Below, one piece after another: positions 7,894-15,472 of a stretch of DNA of 36,109 nt. Below the pieces are notes generated by a model, which saw only the letters and a list, made by a program, of their open reading frames with translations, ran no database searches and had not been told where the DNA came from. The position numbers and the translations under genes were made by a program. Location of the stretch: contig DXEV01000215.1 of NCBI GenBank assembly GCA_019114785.1, positions 1 to 36,109 of the forward strand. The letters run 5' to 3'. Position 1 is the first letter of the stretch; every line of letters starts with the position of its first letter. This DNA comes from Candidatus Anaerobiospirillum pullistercoris. GTDB taxonomy: Bacteria; Pseudomonadota; Gammaproteobacteria; Enterobacterales; Succinivibrionaceae.

Positions 7894-8712
7894 CTAGGCC
7901 TTTGCGTTAGCTTGGGGCTCTGCGTTAGCCTTGGTCTCGGCATCATCCATAGCCGCAGCCGCCGCGCTCTCCTCTTGGCGGAGGCGAGTGAGAGACTCTG
8001 GGGTGAACCAATCACTATATTGCTTAACGATTGGTTTTTGCGTCTCAATAATGTTGCTGAGATGCTGCGTGAGTAGACGGCAGGCCTCTTTAAGATCATT
8101 CATTTCCAGCCGCGCAAGGATCTCCTCGTGCTCATGGGTGACTTCCTCAGAAGGGGTCACGGTGCCAAAAGTAAGAAAGCGGATACGATCCATTTGGCCT
8201 TTGAGGCTTTGAATAGTATTCCAAGCTATAGCTGTACCGGAGAGTGCACATAAGCGCTCATGGAAGAGGTCGTCCAAGCGGAGGTAGTTGGCACGCAACT
8301 TCTCATCTTGCTTGACGCGCTTTTGTTGAGCGATCACCCTTTCTAACTGCTGCAGGCAGAGACGGCGCGTCTTATCATCAAGATTGGTGATGTTAAGCAT
8401 GCACTCTTTTTCAATGGCAGTGCGTACAAAGACCGTTTCCTTTAGCCCTGTGATAGAAATGCGCTCTACCACTGAGCCGCGCTGCGGCAGCACCGAGAGT
8501 AAGCCTTCGTAGCTTAAGCGCATTAAGGCTTCACGTACCGGCTGACGTGAGACATTAAAGTGCTTGGATAGGGAGTTTTCAGACAGAAGGATCCCTGGTT
8601 TAATGTTGGTTTCAGTGATTTGCTTGCGCAAAAAGTCATAGATCTGGGCACTGATCACTCGATGCGGCGAGAGTCGCAGCTTGGGGAGTGTGATAGTGTT
8701 CGCAATCGACAT
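7894..8712 (-). CDS. GntR-family regulator with FCD domain (FadR subfamily)
   Basis: A 272-residue DNA-binding regulator. Residues about 18-85 are the GntR winged helix (VISAQIYDFLRKQI, LLSENSLSKHFNVSRQPVREALMRLSYEGLL, then RGSVVERIS). Residues about 90-225 are an all-helical FCD sensor (LDDLFHERLCALSG, HEHEEILARLEMND) with the Asp and His residues that bind metal and carboxylate ligands in this family. Members usually control catabolism of small organic acids or sugars. No obvious target lies beside it, and there is no acyl-CoA-type FadR C-domain, so control of the convergent fab genes should not be assumed. The last 25 residues are an Ala-rich tail (AAAAAMDDAETKANAEPQANAKA). GAGGT precedes ATG by four to five bases. 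Confidence 0.85.
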   Translation of the reverse strand: MSIANTITLPKLRLSPHRVISAQIYDFLRKQITETNIKPGILLSENSLSKHFNVSRQPVREALMRLSYEGLLSVLPQRGSVVERISITGLKETVFVRTAIEKECMLNITNLDDKTRRLCLQQLERVIAQQKRVKQDEKLRANYLRLDDLFHERLCALSGTAIAWNTIQSLKGQMDRIRFLTFGTVTPSEEVTHEHEEILARLEMNDLKEACRLLTQHLSNIIETQKPIVKQYSDWFTPESLTRLRQEESAAAAAMDDAETKANAEPQANAKA

Positions 8713-8872
8713 TTGGACCTCACAGCGCCAAATAGGGATAAGAGGTGAGACAGTAGAGAAGATTAAGCTGTTCTCAAGTCCTAGCTTCCTAAGCTGTGTC
8801 CTTTTCCCGTTATTACCATTCCAGTGAGCTTAAAACCTTGATAGCATCGGATTAAGCCGTAATTCTTGGTAC

Positions 8873-8902
8873 ATTATAGCGCGCACAATGCGTAGCCACC
8901 AA
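8873..8902 (-). promoter_or_regulatory. Sigma70-like promoter for the GntR-family regulator
   Basis: On the minus strand TTGGTG (8902-8897), an 18-base spacer and a consensus TATAAT (8878-8873). Predicted start near 8866 gives a leader of about 150 bases. It begins right where the asnS terminator ends. Confidence 0.55.
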
Positions 8903-8945
8903 AAAACAAAGCCCCACATACGGCCATCAGGCTATATCTGGGGCT
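8901..8945 (-). terminator. Intrinsic terminator of asnS
   Basis: On the minus strand AGCCCC (8945-8940) and GGGGCT (8915-8910) close a hairpin with an inner GCC-TGAT-GGC stem, followed by a T-rich run (8909-8901). Confidence 0.75.
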
Positions 8946-9018
8946 GAGCTGAAGTCGCCTGTTGCTTTTTGTGGTACAAGCAAGCTACAAGCGACCTTGT
9001 ATTAACACGTAATTAGGC

Positions 9019-10419
9019 TTAGAAGTTAGCGTTACGTGGGAAGCGTGGGAATGGAATAGCATCACGGATGTTGCCAATACCAGTGATGTAGACGATTAAA
9101 CGCTCAAAGCCTAAACCAAAGCCGGAGTGTGGTACCGAGCCATAACGGCGTAAATCACGATACCAGTAGTAGGAATCCTTGTTTAAGCCAAGCTCATCCA
9201 TACGCTGATCTAACTTCTCTAAGCGCTCTTCACGCTGCGAACCACCGATGATCTCACCGATGCCTGGGGCTAAGACGTCCATAGCGGCCACAGTCTTGCC
9301 ATCATCGTTCTGGCGCATGTAGAAAGCCTTGATGTCCTTTGGATAGTTCTTGACCACCACTGGGGACTTAAAGTGCTCTTCTGCCAGATAGCGCTCGTGC
9401 TCAGATTGCAGATCGATACCCCAAGATACTGGGTACTCAAACTTCTTACCGCACTCTTGCAGGATCTTGATGGCATCAGTGTAGTCGACTTGAGCAAAGT
9501 CAGCCTTAATGAAGTCCTCTAAGCGCTTGATAGCGTCCTTATCCACGCGCTCTACAATGAAGGCCATGTCGTCAGCACGCTCAGCTAAGATACGCTTAAA
9601 GACATACTTGAGCATGTCCTCAGCTACTTGAGCACAACCATCTAAGTCGACAAAAGCCATCTCTGGCTCCAGCATCCAGAACTCGGCTAAGTGACGAGTG
9701 GTGTTGGACTCTTCAGCACGGAAGGTTGGGCCAAAGGTATAGACCTTGGAGAAGGCACAAGCATAAGTTTCGACGTTGAGCTGACCAGAGACGGTGAGGT
9801 AGGCATGCTTACCGAAGAAGTCTTGGTTGAAGTCAACTTTGCCTTGATCATCCTTTGGTAAGTTGTCTAAGTCAAAGTTGGTGACGGTAAACATCTCACC
9901 TGCACCTTCGCAGTCAGAAGCGGTGATGAGAGGGGTTGAGACCCACATAAAGCCACGCTCTTGGAAGAAAGAGTGCAGAGCATAGGCCAGAGAGTTACGG
10001 ATACGCATTACGGCACCAATCAGATTGGTACGTGGACGTAAGTGAGCGTACTCACGTAAGTACTCTACAGTGTGGCGCTTAGCCGACATTGGATAGGTGT
10101 CTGGATCTTCGACAAAGCCTAAGACCTGAATCTTAGAAGCTTGCAGCTCTACATCCTGACCCTTACCTTGAGACTCTACTAAGGTACCCTCGACCATAAC
10201 CGAGCAAGCGGTGGTGAGCTTTAAGATCTCATTTTCGTAATTAGGCAGGGTGGAAGGGGCCAGCACCTGCAGATTATTGAAGCAGGAGCCATCATTCACT
10301 GCTAAAAACGAGAAACCGGCCTTAGAATCACGACGAGTACGGATCCAGCCGCCTACGGTGATGGTGTCACCGATAGTGCACTGATGATTTAAAACATCTT
10401 TAATCGAAACCAGAGACAT
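9019..10419 (-). CDS. asnS: Asparaginyl-tRNA synthetase
   Basis: A 466-residue class IIb synthetase, exactly the E. coli AsnS length, that charges tRNA-Asn with asparagine in the cytosol. Residues about 20-100 form the OB-fold anticodon-binding domain. Class II motif 2 is [22 protein letters not shown] (233-254). Motif 3 is [15 protein letters not shown] near the C terminus, followed by the conserved [19 protein letters not shown] (170-179) is also typical of AsnRS. AGGAG lies 12 bases before ATG, longer than ideal, but no better start exists. Upstream genes lie on the same strand, 203 bases away, so co-transcription is possible. Its leader carries an 8-bp inverted repeat. Confidence 0.96.
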   Translation of the reverse strand: MSLVSIKDVLNHQCTIGDTITVGGWIRTRRDSKAGFSFLAVNDGSCFNNLQVLAPSTLPNYENEILKLTTACSVMVEGTLVESQGKGQDVELQASKIQVLGFVEDPDTYPMSAKRHTVEYLREYAHLRPRTNLIGAVMRIRNSLAYALHSFFQERGFMWVSTPLITASDCEGAGEMFTVTNFDLDNLPKDDQGKVDFNQDFFGKHAYLTVSGQLNVETYACAFSKVYTFGPTFRAEESNTTRHLAEFWMLEPEMAFVDLDGCAQVAEDMLKYVFKRILAERADDMAFIVERVDKDAIKRLEDFIKADFAQVDYTDAIKILQECGKKFEYPVSWGIDLQSEHERYLAEEHFKSPVVVKNYPKDIKAFYMRQNDDGKTVAAMDVLAPGIGEIIGGSQREERLEKLDQRMDELGLNKDSYYWYRDLRRYGSVPHSGFGLGFERLIVYITGIGNIRDAIPFPRFPRNANF

Positions 10420-10436
10420 TGAAGTGATGTGCTCCT

Positions 10437-10499
10437 AAAAAAAGAAGAACAGCTGCTCTCGGATGATGGCTTAGAGCACAGCAATGAAGTGCGAGAGCA
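10437..10499 (-). promoter_or_regulatory. Inverted repeat and T-run in the asnS leader
   Basis: TGCTCTCG (10454-10461) and CGAGAGCA (10492-10499) pair perfectly around about 30 bases. On the minus strand the stem is followed, after ten bases, by seven T residues (10443-10437), just before the asnS ribosome site. This is not a canonical terminator but could be a weak attenuator. Confidence 0.3.
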
Positions 10500-10622
10500 A
10501 CATGCCATGGGGACAAGCCCCGTGTGCGACAACAGAGACCTGCTAGCTTAGCCTAAGCAAGGTAAAAGCTAAGGCAGGAGATCTATAGTTGCGCACCTAA
10601 AGAAATAAGAAAAGGTTCAGAG

Positions 10623-11495
10623 CTAGGATTGCTCTTTGTCTTTGAGAGCAGCCATTAAGGCAGCATCTTTAGAGCTTTGGCGCTTAGCACCTACGCCTTG
10701 TTCAGCTTCAGCAGCAGATGCTGCTGAAGCTGCATCAGCTGCATCAACAGAGGCAACAGTTTCGGCCTCAGCTGCTGCTTCAGTGGAGCTGGCAGCGTTA
10801 GCCTCGAAGGCTGTCGTCTCAGCATCTGCGTTAGCGGTAGTGTCTGCGTTAGCAGCGGCGGCAGCGACAGCTGCTTCTTGCTCTTGCTGCTTTTGCTCTT
10901 CGGCGCGACGGGTTGCGGCTTTAGCGCGTGCTGTGGCAGGCTCTAGTGCGCTATTGTTTTGCTTTTGCTCAGCTAAGTCGTCAGCCGTTTGGCCTTTGAG
11001 CATAGCGCTTTCTGGTATTAAGTGGCCGTGTAAGCCTTTGACGGTAAACATACCACGTGGATATTTGCCGTCAGCACCAACCACTAAAGCTGGCAGCTTG
11101 TGCTGTTTGTGATCAGCCATAAAAGCTTTTAGCTCACGACCAATGTTCTCACCAACCAGACGCGACTCAATGTGGATCAAACCATAATTTGGAATGTCGC
11201 ACACGCCTTTGATCACGGTAATGCCACGCACTGGCTCGCAAGAGTCAACTTGAGCCTCAAAGTATACGCCTTCACGTAAGAGACGCTTGACACGGGCGCT
11301 AATGAAAAAGGACTTGCCTGCCATAATGGCAAAGAGTACGGCCATGCACAATTGCAAATAGCCATCACCATCGTCTTGACGTTCATAGAAGGCAAGACAA
11401 AGCGCGATCAGGGTAATAAAGGTGTAGATCACGCCGAAGATCATCTGCGCAGTGCCAATACGTGGCTCAAAAGATTGATTGGTGCTAAATGCCAT
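10623..11495 (-). CDS. Two-TM membrane protein with Ala/Glu-rich tail, function unknown
   Basis: A 290-residue protein that I do not recognise. Two hydrophobic helices (about 14-36 and 46-66) sit close together, followed by a soluble region of about 100 residues with mixed beta/alpha character (GVYFEAQVDSCEPVRGITVIKGVCDIPNYGLIHIESRL). The rest, from about residue 175, is low-complexity Ala/Glu/Gln/Asp sequence with coiled-coil character, ending in KDKEQS. The tail probably reflects the general taste for Ala-rich extensions in this genome. A TTG three codons upstream is in frame; ATG 11495 is preferred, with GAGG about 12 bases before it. It lies between a lipoprotein gene and asnS on the same strand, so the two envelope proteins may act together. 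Confidence 0.65.
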   Translation of the reverse strand: MAFSTNQSFEPRIGTAQMIFGVIYTFITLIALCLAFYERQDDGDGYLQLCMAVLFAIMAGKSFFISARVKRLLREGVYFEAQVDSCEPVRGITVIKGVCDIPNYGLIHIESRLVGENIGRELKAFMADHKQHKLPALVVGADGKYPRGMFTVKGLHGHLIPESAMLKGQTADDLAEQKQNNSALEPATARAKAATRRAEEQKQQEQEAAVAAAAANADTTANADAETTAFEANAASSTEAAAEAETVASVDAADAASAASAAEAEQGVGAKRQSSKDAALMAALKDKEQS

Positions 11496-11602
11496 GGAAA
11501 CCAAAATCCTCTTTCTTAGAAATCCTGTCTGGAGAGAGCTTGCTGGCTTTGCCAGCGCTGCCAGCGTTACTCACGCTGTCAGCTTACCAGTGTTGCCAGA
11601 GA

Positions 11603-12175
11603 CTACTGATTGTCCACGCTGATCAGACCGTAGTAGCTACGACTTGGATTAAAGTTCTGATTCTTTGGATCTGGACTGATAGTGGCCGAGAGTGCACAAG
11701 ATCCTTGCAGCATTAAAAGCGAGTTGTTGAGCATCGAGTCGAGGCTGGCTTGGCCCACTAAGTTGACAGGCACCTCAAGGCGATATTGCAGCTTCTGGTT
11801 AGGTGGTAACTGTTCTTCGCGGTAGCTCTGCGTAAATGTGGCCACCTTTTGGTCACGGATGAAGATATCAGCAGTAACGCTATACAGAGGTAACGCAGTG
11901 GCGGAGCGGTGCTCTAAAGTAAAGTTCACAATGAATTTAGGCTCGTTGCCTTGCTCATTGATGCTGACGCGATCGATGGTGAGCGTTGGAGCAACTGCAC
12001 CCTCAGGTAAAGAAGCACAGCCACTGACAGTTAAAGCTAAGGCGATTAAGGTGCACAAACTTAATACAGTAGCCTTAATCTTAGAGGTTAAGACTGAGCA
12101 CACAGAGGCAAATGCACTAAGAGAAGAGCTCACGCTTACGTTTTTGTGGACGGCACGCCATACGTTAAGGGACAT
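11603..12175 (-). CDS. LEA14-like (WHy-type) lipoprotein
   Basis: A 190-residue predicted lipoprotein. A hydrophobic signal segment (35-50) ends in the lipobox VSGC, with Cys53 as the lipid-modified residue. The signal peptide is unusually long if ATG 12175 is the true start; an in-frame GTG at codon 25 or so would give a normal length. The mature part (PTLTIDRVSINEQGNEPKFIVNFTLEHRSATALPLYSVTADIFIRDQKVATF...) has the alternating beta pattern and 'inheritance of fewer bonds' layout of LEA14/WHy domains, which occur in envelope lipoproteins of gammaproteobacteria. Exact role unknown. It lies 107 bases upstream of the two-TM protein on the same strand. Family call is moderate; lipoprotein call is firm. 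Confidence 0.7.
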   Translation of the reverse strand: MSLNVWRAVHKNVSVSSSLSAFASVCSVLTSKIKATVLSLCTLIALALTVSGCASLPEGAVAPTLTIDRVSINEQGNEPKFIVNFTLEHRSATALPLYSVTADIFIRDQKVATFTQSYREEQLPPNQKLQYRLEVPVNLVGQASLDSMLNNSLLMLQGSCALSATISPDPKNQNFNPSRSYYGLISVDNQ

Positions 12176-13274
12176 GGCTTACAAAGACCTAGAAACCAAG
12201 AAACAACAACTGACACAGGCGACCGTAAAGGAGAGCCTGCGGTACCGAGTCACAGCCCAGTAAGTACACAGGTAGTGACAAAAAGCTCATTTTAGCATGC
12301 CGCTGCTTTTTGGGATGTGGCAAATTTGCCGTATTTGCGCCACTGCTGCTGAAAAAAGGTTACAGGGCGTGGCGCGCACAGCTGTTCACTGACAGCAACA
12401 CGTGTGCTTAATTGGACTAAGAGTGTAGCTGCTTAAGCCTTTGCGCAGGAAATGGTTATTGCAGTTTTAGGGTAGAAGAATAGTAGATATGGCTATTGCT
12501 GTGCTGACCGATGGCTTAACTATTCAGTCGGTAGCTGTCTATATTCGATAAAAATTCGCATTCTCTTTCTTTAGGTGAAAAAGTACTTGACAAAATTAAA
12601 AACAAGTCTTAGCTTTTAAGCTGTCTTTTACAGACATGTGAAACAACACAACATAAATCCAAAGAGTCACATGTAAGCAGTACTTTGGTCTCTTGGTTTT
12701 GTCTCTGTGTAGAACATGGTTCTTCTCAACTGTCAACCTAACCTTTAACCATCTGCGACCGTGAGCGTCAGAGCTAGGGTTATCAGCAAGCAAGCGTCTG
12801 ACATTAGGTTTGGACACCATTGCCCTTGCAGATGATGCACCCGACATTGAGCCGACAAATTTGCGTAAAGATGCGGAGGTGAAGGCTACCTAGCGCTAAT
12901 ACCATCTGGCCCTAATCGCGGCGTAATGCAGCAGGTTTTTGTCAGTAGTAGCTCAGAACTGCTTATATGGTAGACGCTGATAGCACAGGAATAAGATACG
13001 TCCATCCCCATGTTTATTAGTCTCAGGAAGGGGATTGCCAGTTAACGTTGCAGGGTAACGCTTAGACACTATGGAGCTGGGCAGTGAGGTCTCCATATGC
13101 TTAAGCGCGTAGTTTCGTTCTTTTCTAATCTTTTAGGGTTGTATGGCTCTAACACCATACAGCCAGAGCAGCCTATATTAGCACCGACCCATTACAAGTA
13201 AATTGGGCGTATGCACTGCAACATAGGCTTTCGGTTTTCAACCGGCTCCAGAGATGTAGCCATAGGAGGTAGTA
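12176..13274. other. 1.1-kb spacer between lipoprotein and toxin-like gene
   Basis: No gene that I can support. A minus-strand frame at 12596-12847 encodes an 83-residue peptide with no recognised motif and a poor start. A TTGACA at 12587-12592 in an AT-rich patch could be a -35, but no good -10 follows. A 10-bp hairpin, GGTTGTATGG with CCATACAGCC (13137-13146 and 13155-13164), precedes the toxin gene. Composition is lower in G+C than the core genes. Confidence 0.45.
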
Positions 13275-15008
13275 TTGATAGCTTCATCTGAGATACGTAT
13301 CTGTTACGGAGCACTTCTCGCTGTTGATGAGAAGTTTGCAAGAGCGTTCATCCAAGATTATCTGCTTAAGGATTTAAGCGATAAATACGGATTTCTTCTC
13401 GATGTTGATGAGAAGTTTGCAAGAGCGTTCATCGAAGACTGTCTGCGTGACTTAGCGAGTAAAGCTAACATAGCCTATGACGCTGCTGATGGGAAGTGGA
13501 TAACGGTTCACCCAAATGGTAAAGATCACGAGGGCAGGCCGGTATATGTTAAGAAAGATGGCACAGTCGTGGCGGGTTTAGGTGAAAAGAACGGCTGCAA
13601 GCTAGATGATCTTTCTGATAATGGCGGAACGACTGAAGCTCATAAAGCCCTAAGAGACGCCATGGCCATAGCTGCACACTATGGCTATTCCTATCTTGCT
13701 GCTATGTGTTTAGGAGCAGAAGACTTTAAAGGTTGGTTATTCACTAACGACGGGATTTTCGCATTCTGCCCTAGACTAAGAGAGCAAGGGCTTAAGATGC
13801 TTGAAGATTTTCGACAAAACGTTAGGCAGGCTAGGCCCATTGACTTAGATCAACTAGAAGTCTTCCAAGACTCAAAACCTCTGCGTAACTACATGTGCTG
13901 CATGTTAGCTCAAGACATCTTGCAGAGTCTCAATCACCGCTATATCCTAAGAGCAAAGGAAGAGCAAGTTCTCAATAGCATCGAAGGCACCATGAGCAAG
14001 TTGCAAGATAGCGTTGGCAAGAGCATGGGCTTGTCGCTTGAGGCTGCCATTAGCAGGCTAGAAGGCTTAGCTACACAGCGTGAACTTGGAGGTAATGAGC
14101 CACCTGTGTACAAGCCAAAAGGGCTGGTTGGTGCAGGCGAATGCACGCCTATGTCTTTTAAGGACAACGAGGTGCATGACGTTAATCCACACTATAAAAA
14201 ACCTGATGGGCACGACTCCAATGGTTACGACTCCAATTGCCAAGCTTGCGTAGTGGCATGCGAAATGCGTTGTCGTGGGTTAGATGTGGAGGCTCTGCCA
14301 GAACCTAAATCTGAGAATAAATGGTTCATTGCTTTGTCAGGCCGACCACAAGATATTTGGCTAAATCCAGCTACAGATGCCCCTCCTGATCCTATTACTA
14401 TTAATTGCCTCGTAGATTTAGAGGGGCTCATACAAGAGGGACAGCGATTTGTGCTGTTTTTTAGATGGGGCCGCAGGTATGGCCATATTGTTAATGTTAC
14501 GCGGCAAAATCGTCAGCTGTTAATATTTGATTCTCAGTCAGGCGATAAACTTAGCTTGGTTCAGTTTTACGTGAGCTATAGGGACAAAATCAATACTGGC
14601 ACACTTAGAGCTTTTCGTGTTGATAATTGCCTAATTCTATCTGCTTTTGCCCAACACGTATTGGTTAAGGCAAAACTTCCTATTTACGAAAGAAAAAGAG
14701 TAAGCTTAGATACGGGGATAAGGATTATGAACGATGATCCTATAGCACTAATTGCAGGTAAGATCAGAAACTTTTACCCTTGGGAAAGTTCCGTAACTGG
14801 CTACAAATTCGATCCTCTGTATTGCGGCGAATATGAGGGCAAGCTTGTGTTTTTCTTAGATCGGGTGCCGCCTAAAGCATTTCCGGATTCGCCGATGTAC
14901 GTAGGCTATCCGCAGTTTGCTTTGGTTGATCCTGAGAACTCTGAAAAATTTGAAGTTGTTCTTGATCACGACCTTAAGCTATTTAGCTTGTTCCAAGACA
15001 AACTGTAA
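13275..15008 (+). CDS. Papain-fold (Tox-PL) toxin-like protein with possible C-terminal immunity domain
   Basis: A 577-residue protein starting at TTG, with a full AGGAGG five bases before it. Residues 16-57 contain two near-identical VDEKFARAFI segments. Residues 75-105 (WITVHPNGKDHEGRPVYVKKDGTVVAG) match a linker often seen in polymorphic and phage-associated toxins. Residues 303-422 fit the papain-like toxin domain (Tox-PL, putative protein deamidase/protease): NCQAC (321-325), EMRCRGLDVEALP (330-342), YGHIVNV with His404, and FDSQSG (418-423), giving a Cys-His-Asp/Gln active-site set. Residues 485-577 form a separate small domain resembling YrhB/Imm35 immunity proteins. There is no signal peptide, transmembrane helix or secretion partner nearby. 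Arg AGA/AGG and Ile ATA codons differ from the core genes, suggesting acquisition. The toxin call is good; delivery and target are unknown. Confidence 0.72.
   Translation: MIASSEIRICYGALLAVDEKFARAFIQDYLLKDLSDKYGFLLDVDEKFARAFIEDCLRDLASKANIAYDAADGKWITVHPNGKDHEGRPVYVKKDGTVVAGLGEKNGCKLDDLSDNGGTTEAHKALRDAMAIAAHYGYSYLAAMCLGAEDFKGWLFTNDGIFAFCPRLREQGLKMLEDFRQNVRQARPIDLDQLEVFQDSKPLRNYMCCMLAQDILQSLNHRYILRAKEEQVLNSIEGTMSKLQDSVGKSMGLSLEAAISRLEGLATQRELGGNEPPVYKPKGLVGAGECTPMSFKDNEVHDVNPHYKKPDGHDSNGYDSNCQACVVACEMRCRGLDVEALPEPKSENKWFIALSGRPQDIWLNPATDAPPDPITINCLVDLEGLIQEGQRFVLFFRWGRRYGHIVNVTRQNRQLLIFDSQSGDKLSLVQFYVSYRDKINTGTLRAFRVDNCLILSAFAQHVLVKAKLPIYERKRVSLDTGIRIMNDDPIALIAGKIRNFYPWESSVTGYKFDPLYCGEYEGKLVFFLDRVPPKAFPDSPMYVGYPQFALVDPENSEKFEVVLDHDLKLFSLFQDKL
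13314..13446 (+). repeat. 81-bp tandem duplication inside the toxin-like gene
   Basis: A 30-base block at 13323-13352 recurs exactly at 13404-13433, with similarity extending from CTTCTCG (13314 and 13395) to about 13365 and 13446. The offset of 81 bases keeps the frame and duplicates VDEKFARAFI. Confidence 0.85.
14727..15008 (+). CDS. Possible internal in-frame start: 93-residue immunity-like protein
   Basis: Within the toxin-like frame an ATG at 14727 follows GGGGATAAGG and would give a free 93-residue protein from MNDDPIALIAGKI to the shared stop. Its size and pattern (a helix, then EYEGKLVFFLD, then GYPQFALVDPENSEKFEVV) resemble the YrhB/Imm35 fold, which is about 94 residues in E. coli YrhB. 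The visible evidence is the start, the purine-rich stretch before it (closer to the ATG than ideal) and the size. That it is made separately and protects against the toxin domain is inference. The alternative is an ordinary C-terminal domain of one fused protein. Confidence 0.35.
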   Translation: MNDDPIALIAGKIRNFYPWESSVTGYKFDPLYCGEYEGKLVFFLDRVPPKAFPDSPMYVGYPQFALVDPENSEKFEVVLDHDLKLFSLFQDKL

Positions 15009-15472
15009 GCATAGTTAATGCTGCCTATTAGGCGCGAACCTTAAGCCCTTTCTGCAAGCTGCTGTGGCAAGCATGTACTGCCACAATATGAGCCACTGGC
15101 CCTCTTAACTGAGGGCTTTTTCGTTTCTGGAGCCCCTCATTCTGAACTTACATGCCATTGCTGTTTTGGCTCTGGGCGCGGTTCACCCTCTAATCAAGAG
15201 CTGGTGCTGATACGCTGCCTTGGCCCAGTCAGCGAGAGCGCTCTGTTTTTGGGGGATTTCGGTTCTTGTGAGGCAGTGGCTGCGCAGGGGCGAAGCCTTA
15301 GTTGTGATGGGCTCAAACTTGAGCACGAGCTCTATGAAGCGGGTATCGTGCACAAGTTCTTTTTCTCCGTCATGAGCCACACTGTGCTTTGCCCTGCAAA
15401 GGTGTTGCGAGCGTTTGAGCTCTAGCGTTAGTTAGTGCCAGCCAGATCTCCGGCACTGGCTGACAGGCCTGA
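15009..15472. other. Spacer between toxin-like gene and yeiH
   Basis: Contains the toxin-gene terminator. Open frames on both strands between 15183 and 15425 overlap each other and show no recognised motif. Near the right end AGTGCC (15434-15439) and GGCACT (15452-15457) form a dyad that could act in the decay or weak termination of the leftward yeiH transcript; no T-run follows. Confidence 0.45.
15099..15121 (+). terminator. Intrinsic terminator after the toxin-like gene
   Basis: GCCCTC (15099-15104), loop TTAACT, GAGGGC (15111-15116), then five T residues and TCGTTT-type sequence. Confidence 0.8.

Larger units (their letters stand above)
8713..9018. other. Spacer between asnS end and GntR-regulator start
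   Basis: No gene seen. It carries the asnS terminator at its right end and a promoter candidate for the GntR gene immediately downstream of it. Confidence 0.6.

Noticed and set aside
7894..8712. Identification of the GntR regulator as the fatty-acid regulator FadR
   Set aside because: It is tempting beside fabF, but the C-terminal domain looks like a general FCD metal/carboxylate sensor, and no FadR-like operator was found in the fab cluster.
10636..11112. Plus-strand 158-residue Ala/Ser-rich frame opposite the two-TM protein
   Set aside because: Shadow of the Ala/Glu-rich tail of the minus-strand gene.
12596..12847. Minus-strand 83-residue frame in the spacer before the toxin-like gene
   Set aside because: No motif I can recognise, weak start context, and no partner; not enough to call a gene or an insertion-sequence remnant.
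15183..15425. Short frames on both strands between the toxin-like gene and yeiH
   Set aside because: They overlap each other with no family resemblance; treated as chance frames.
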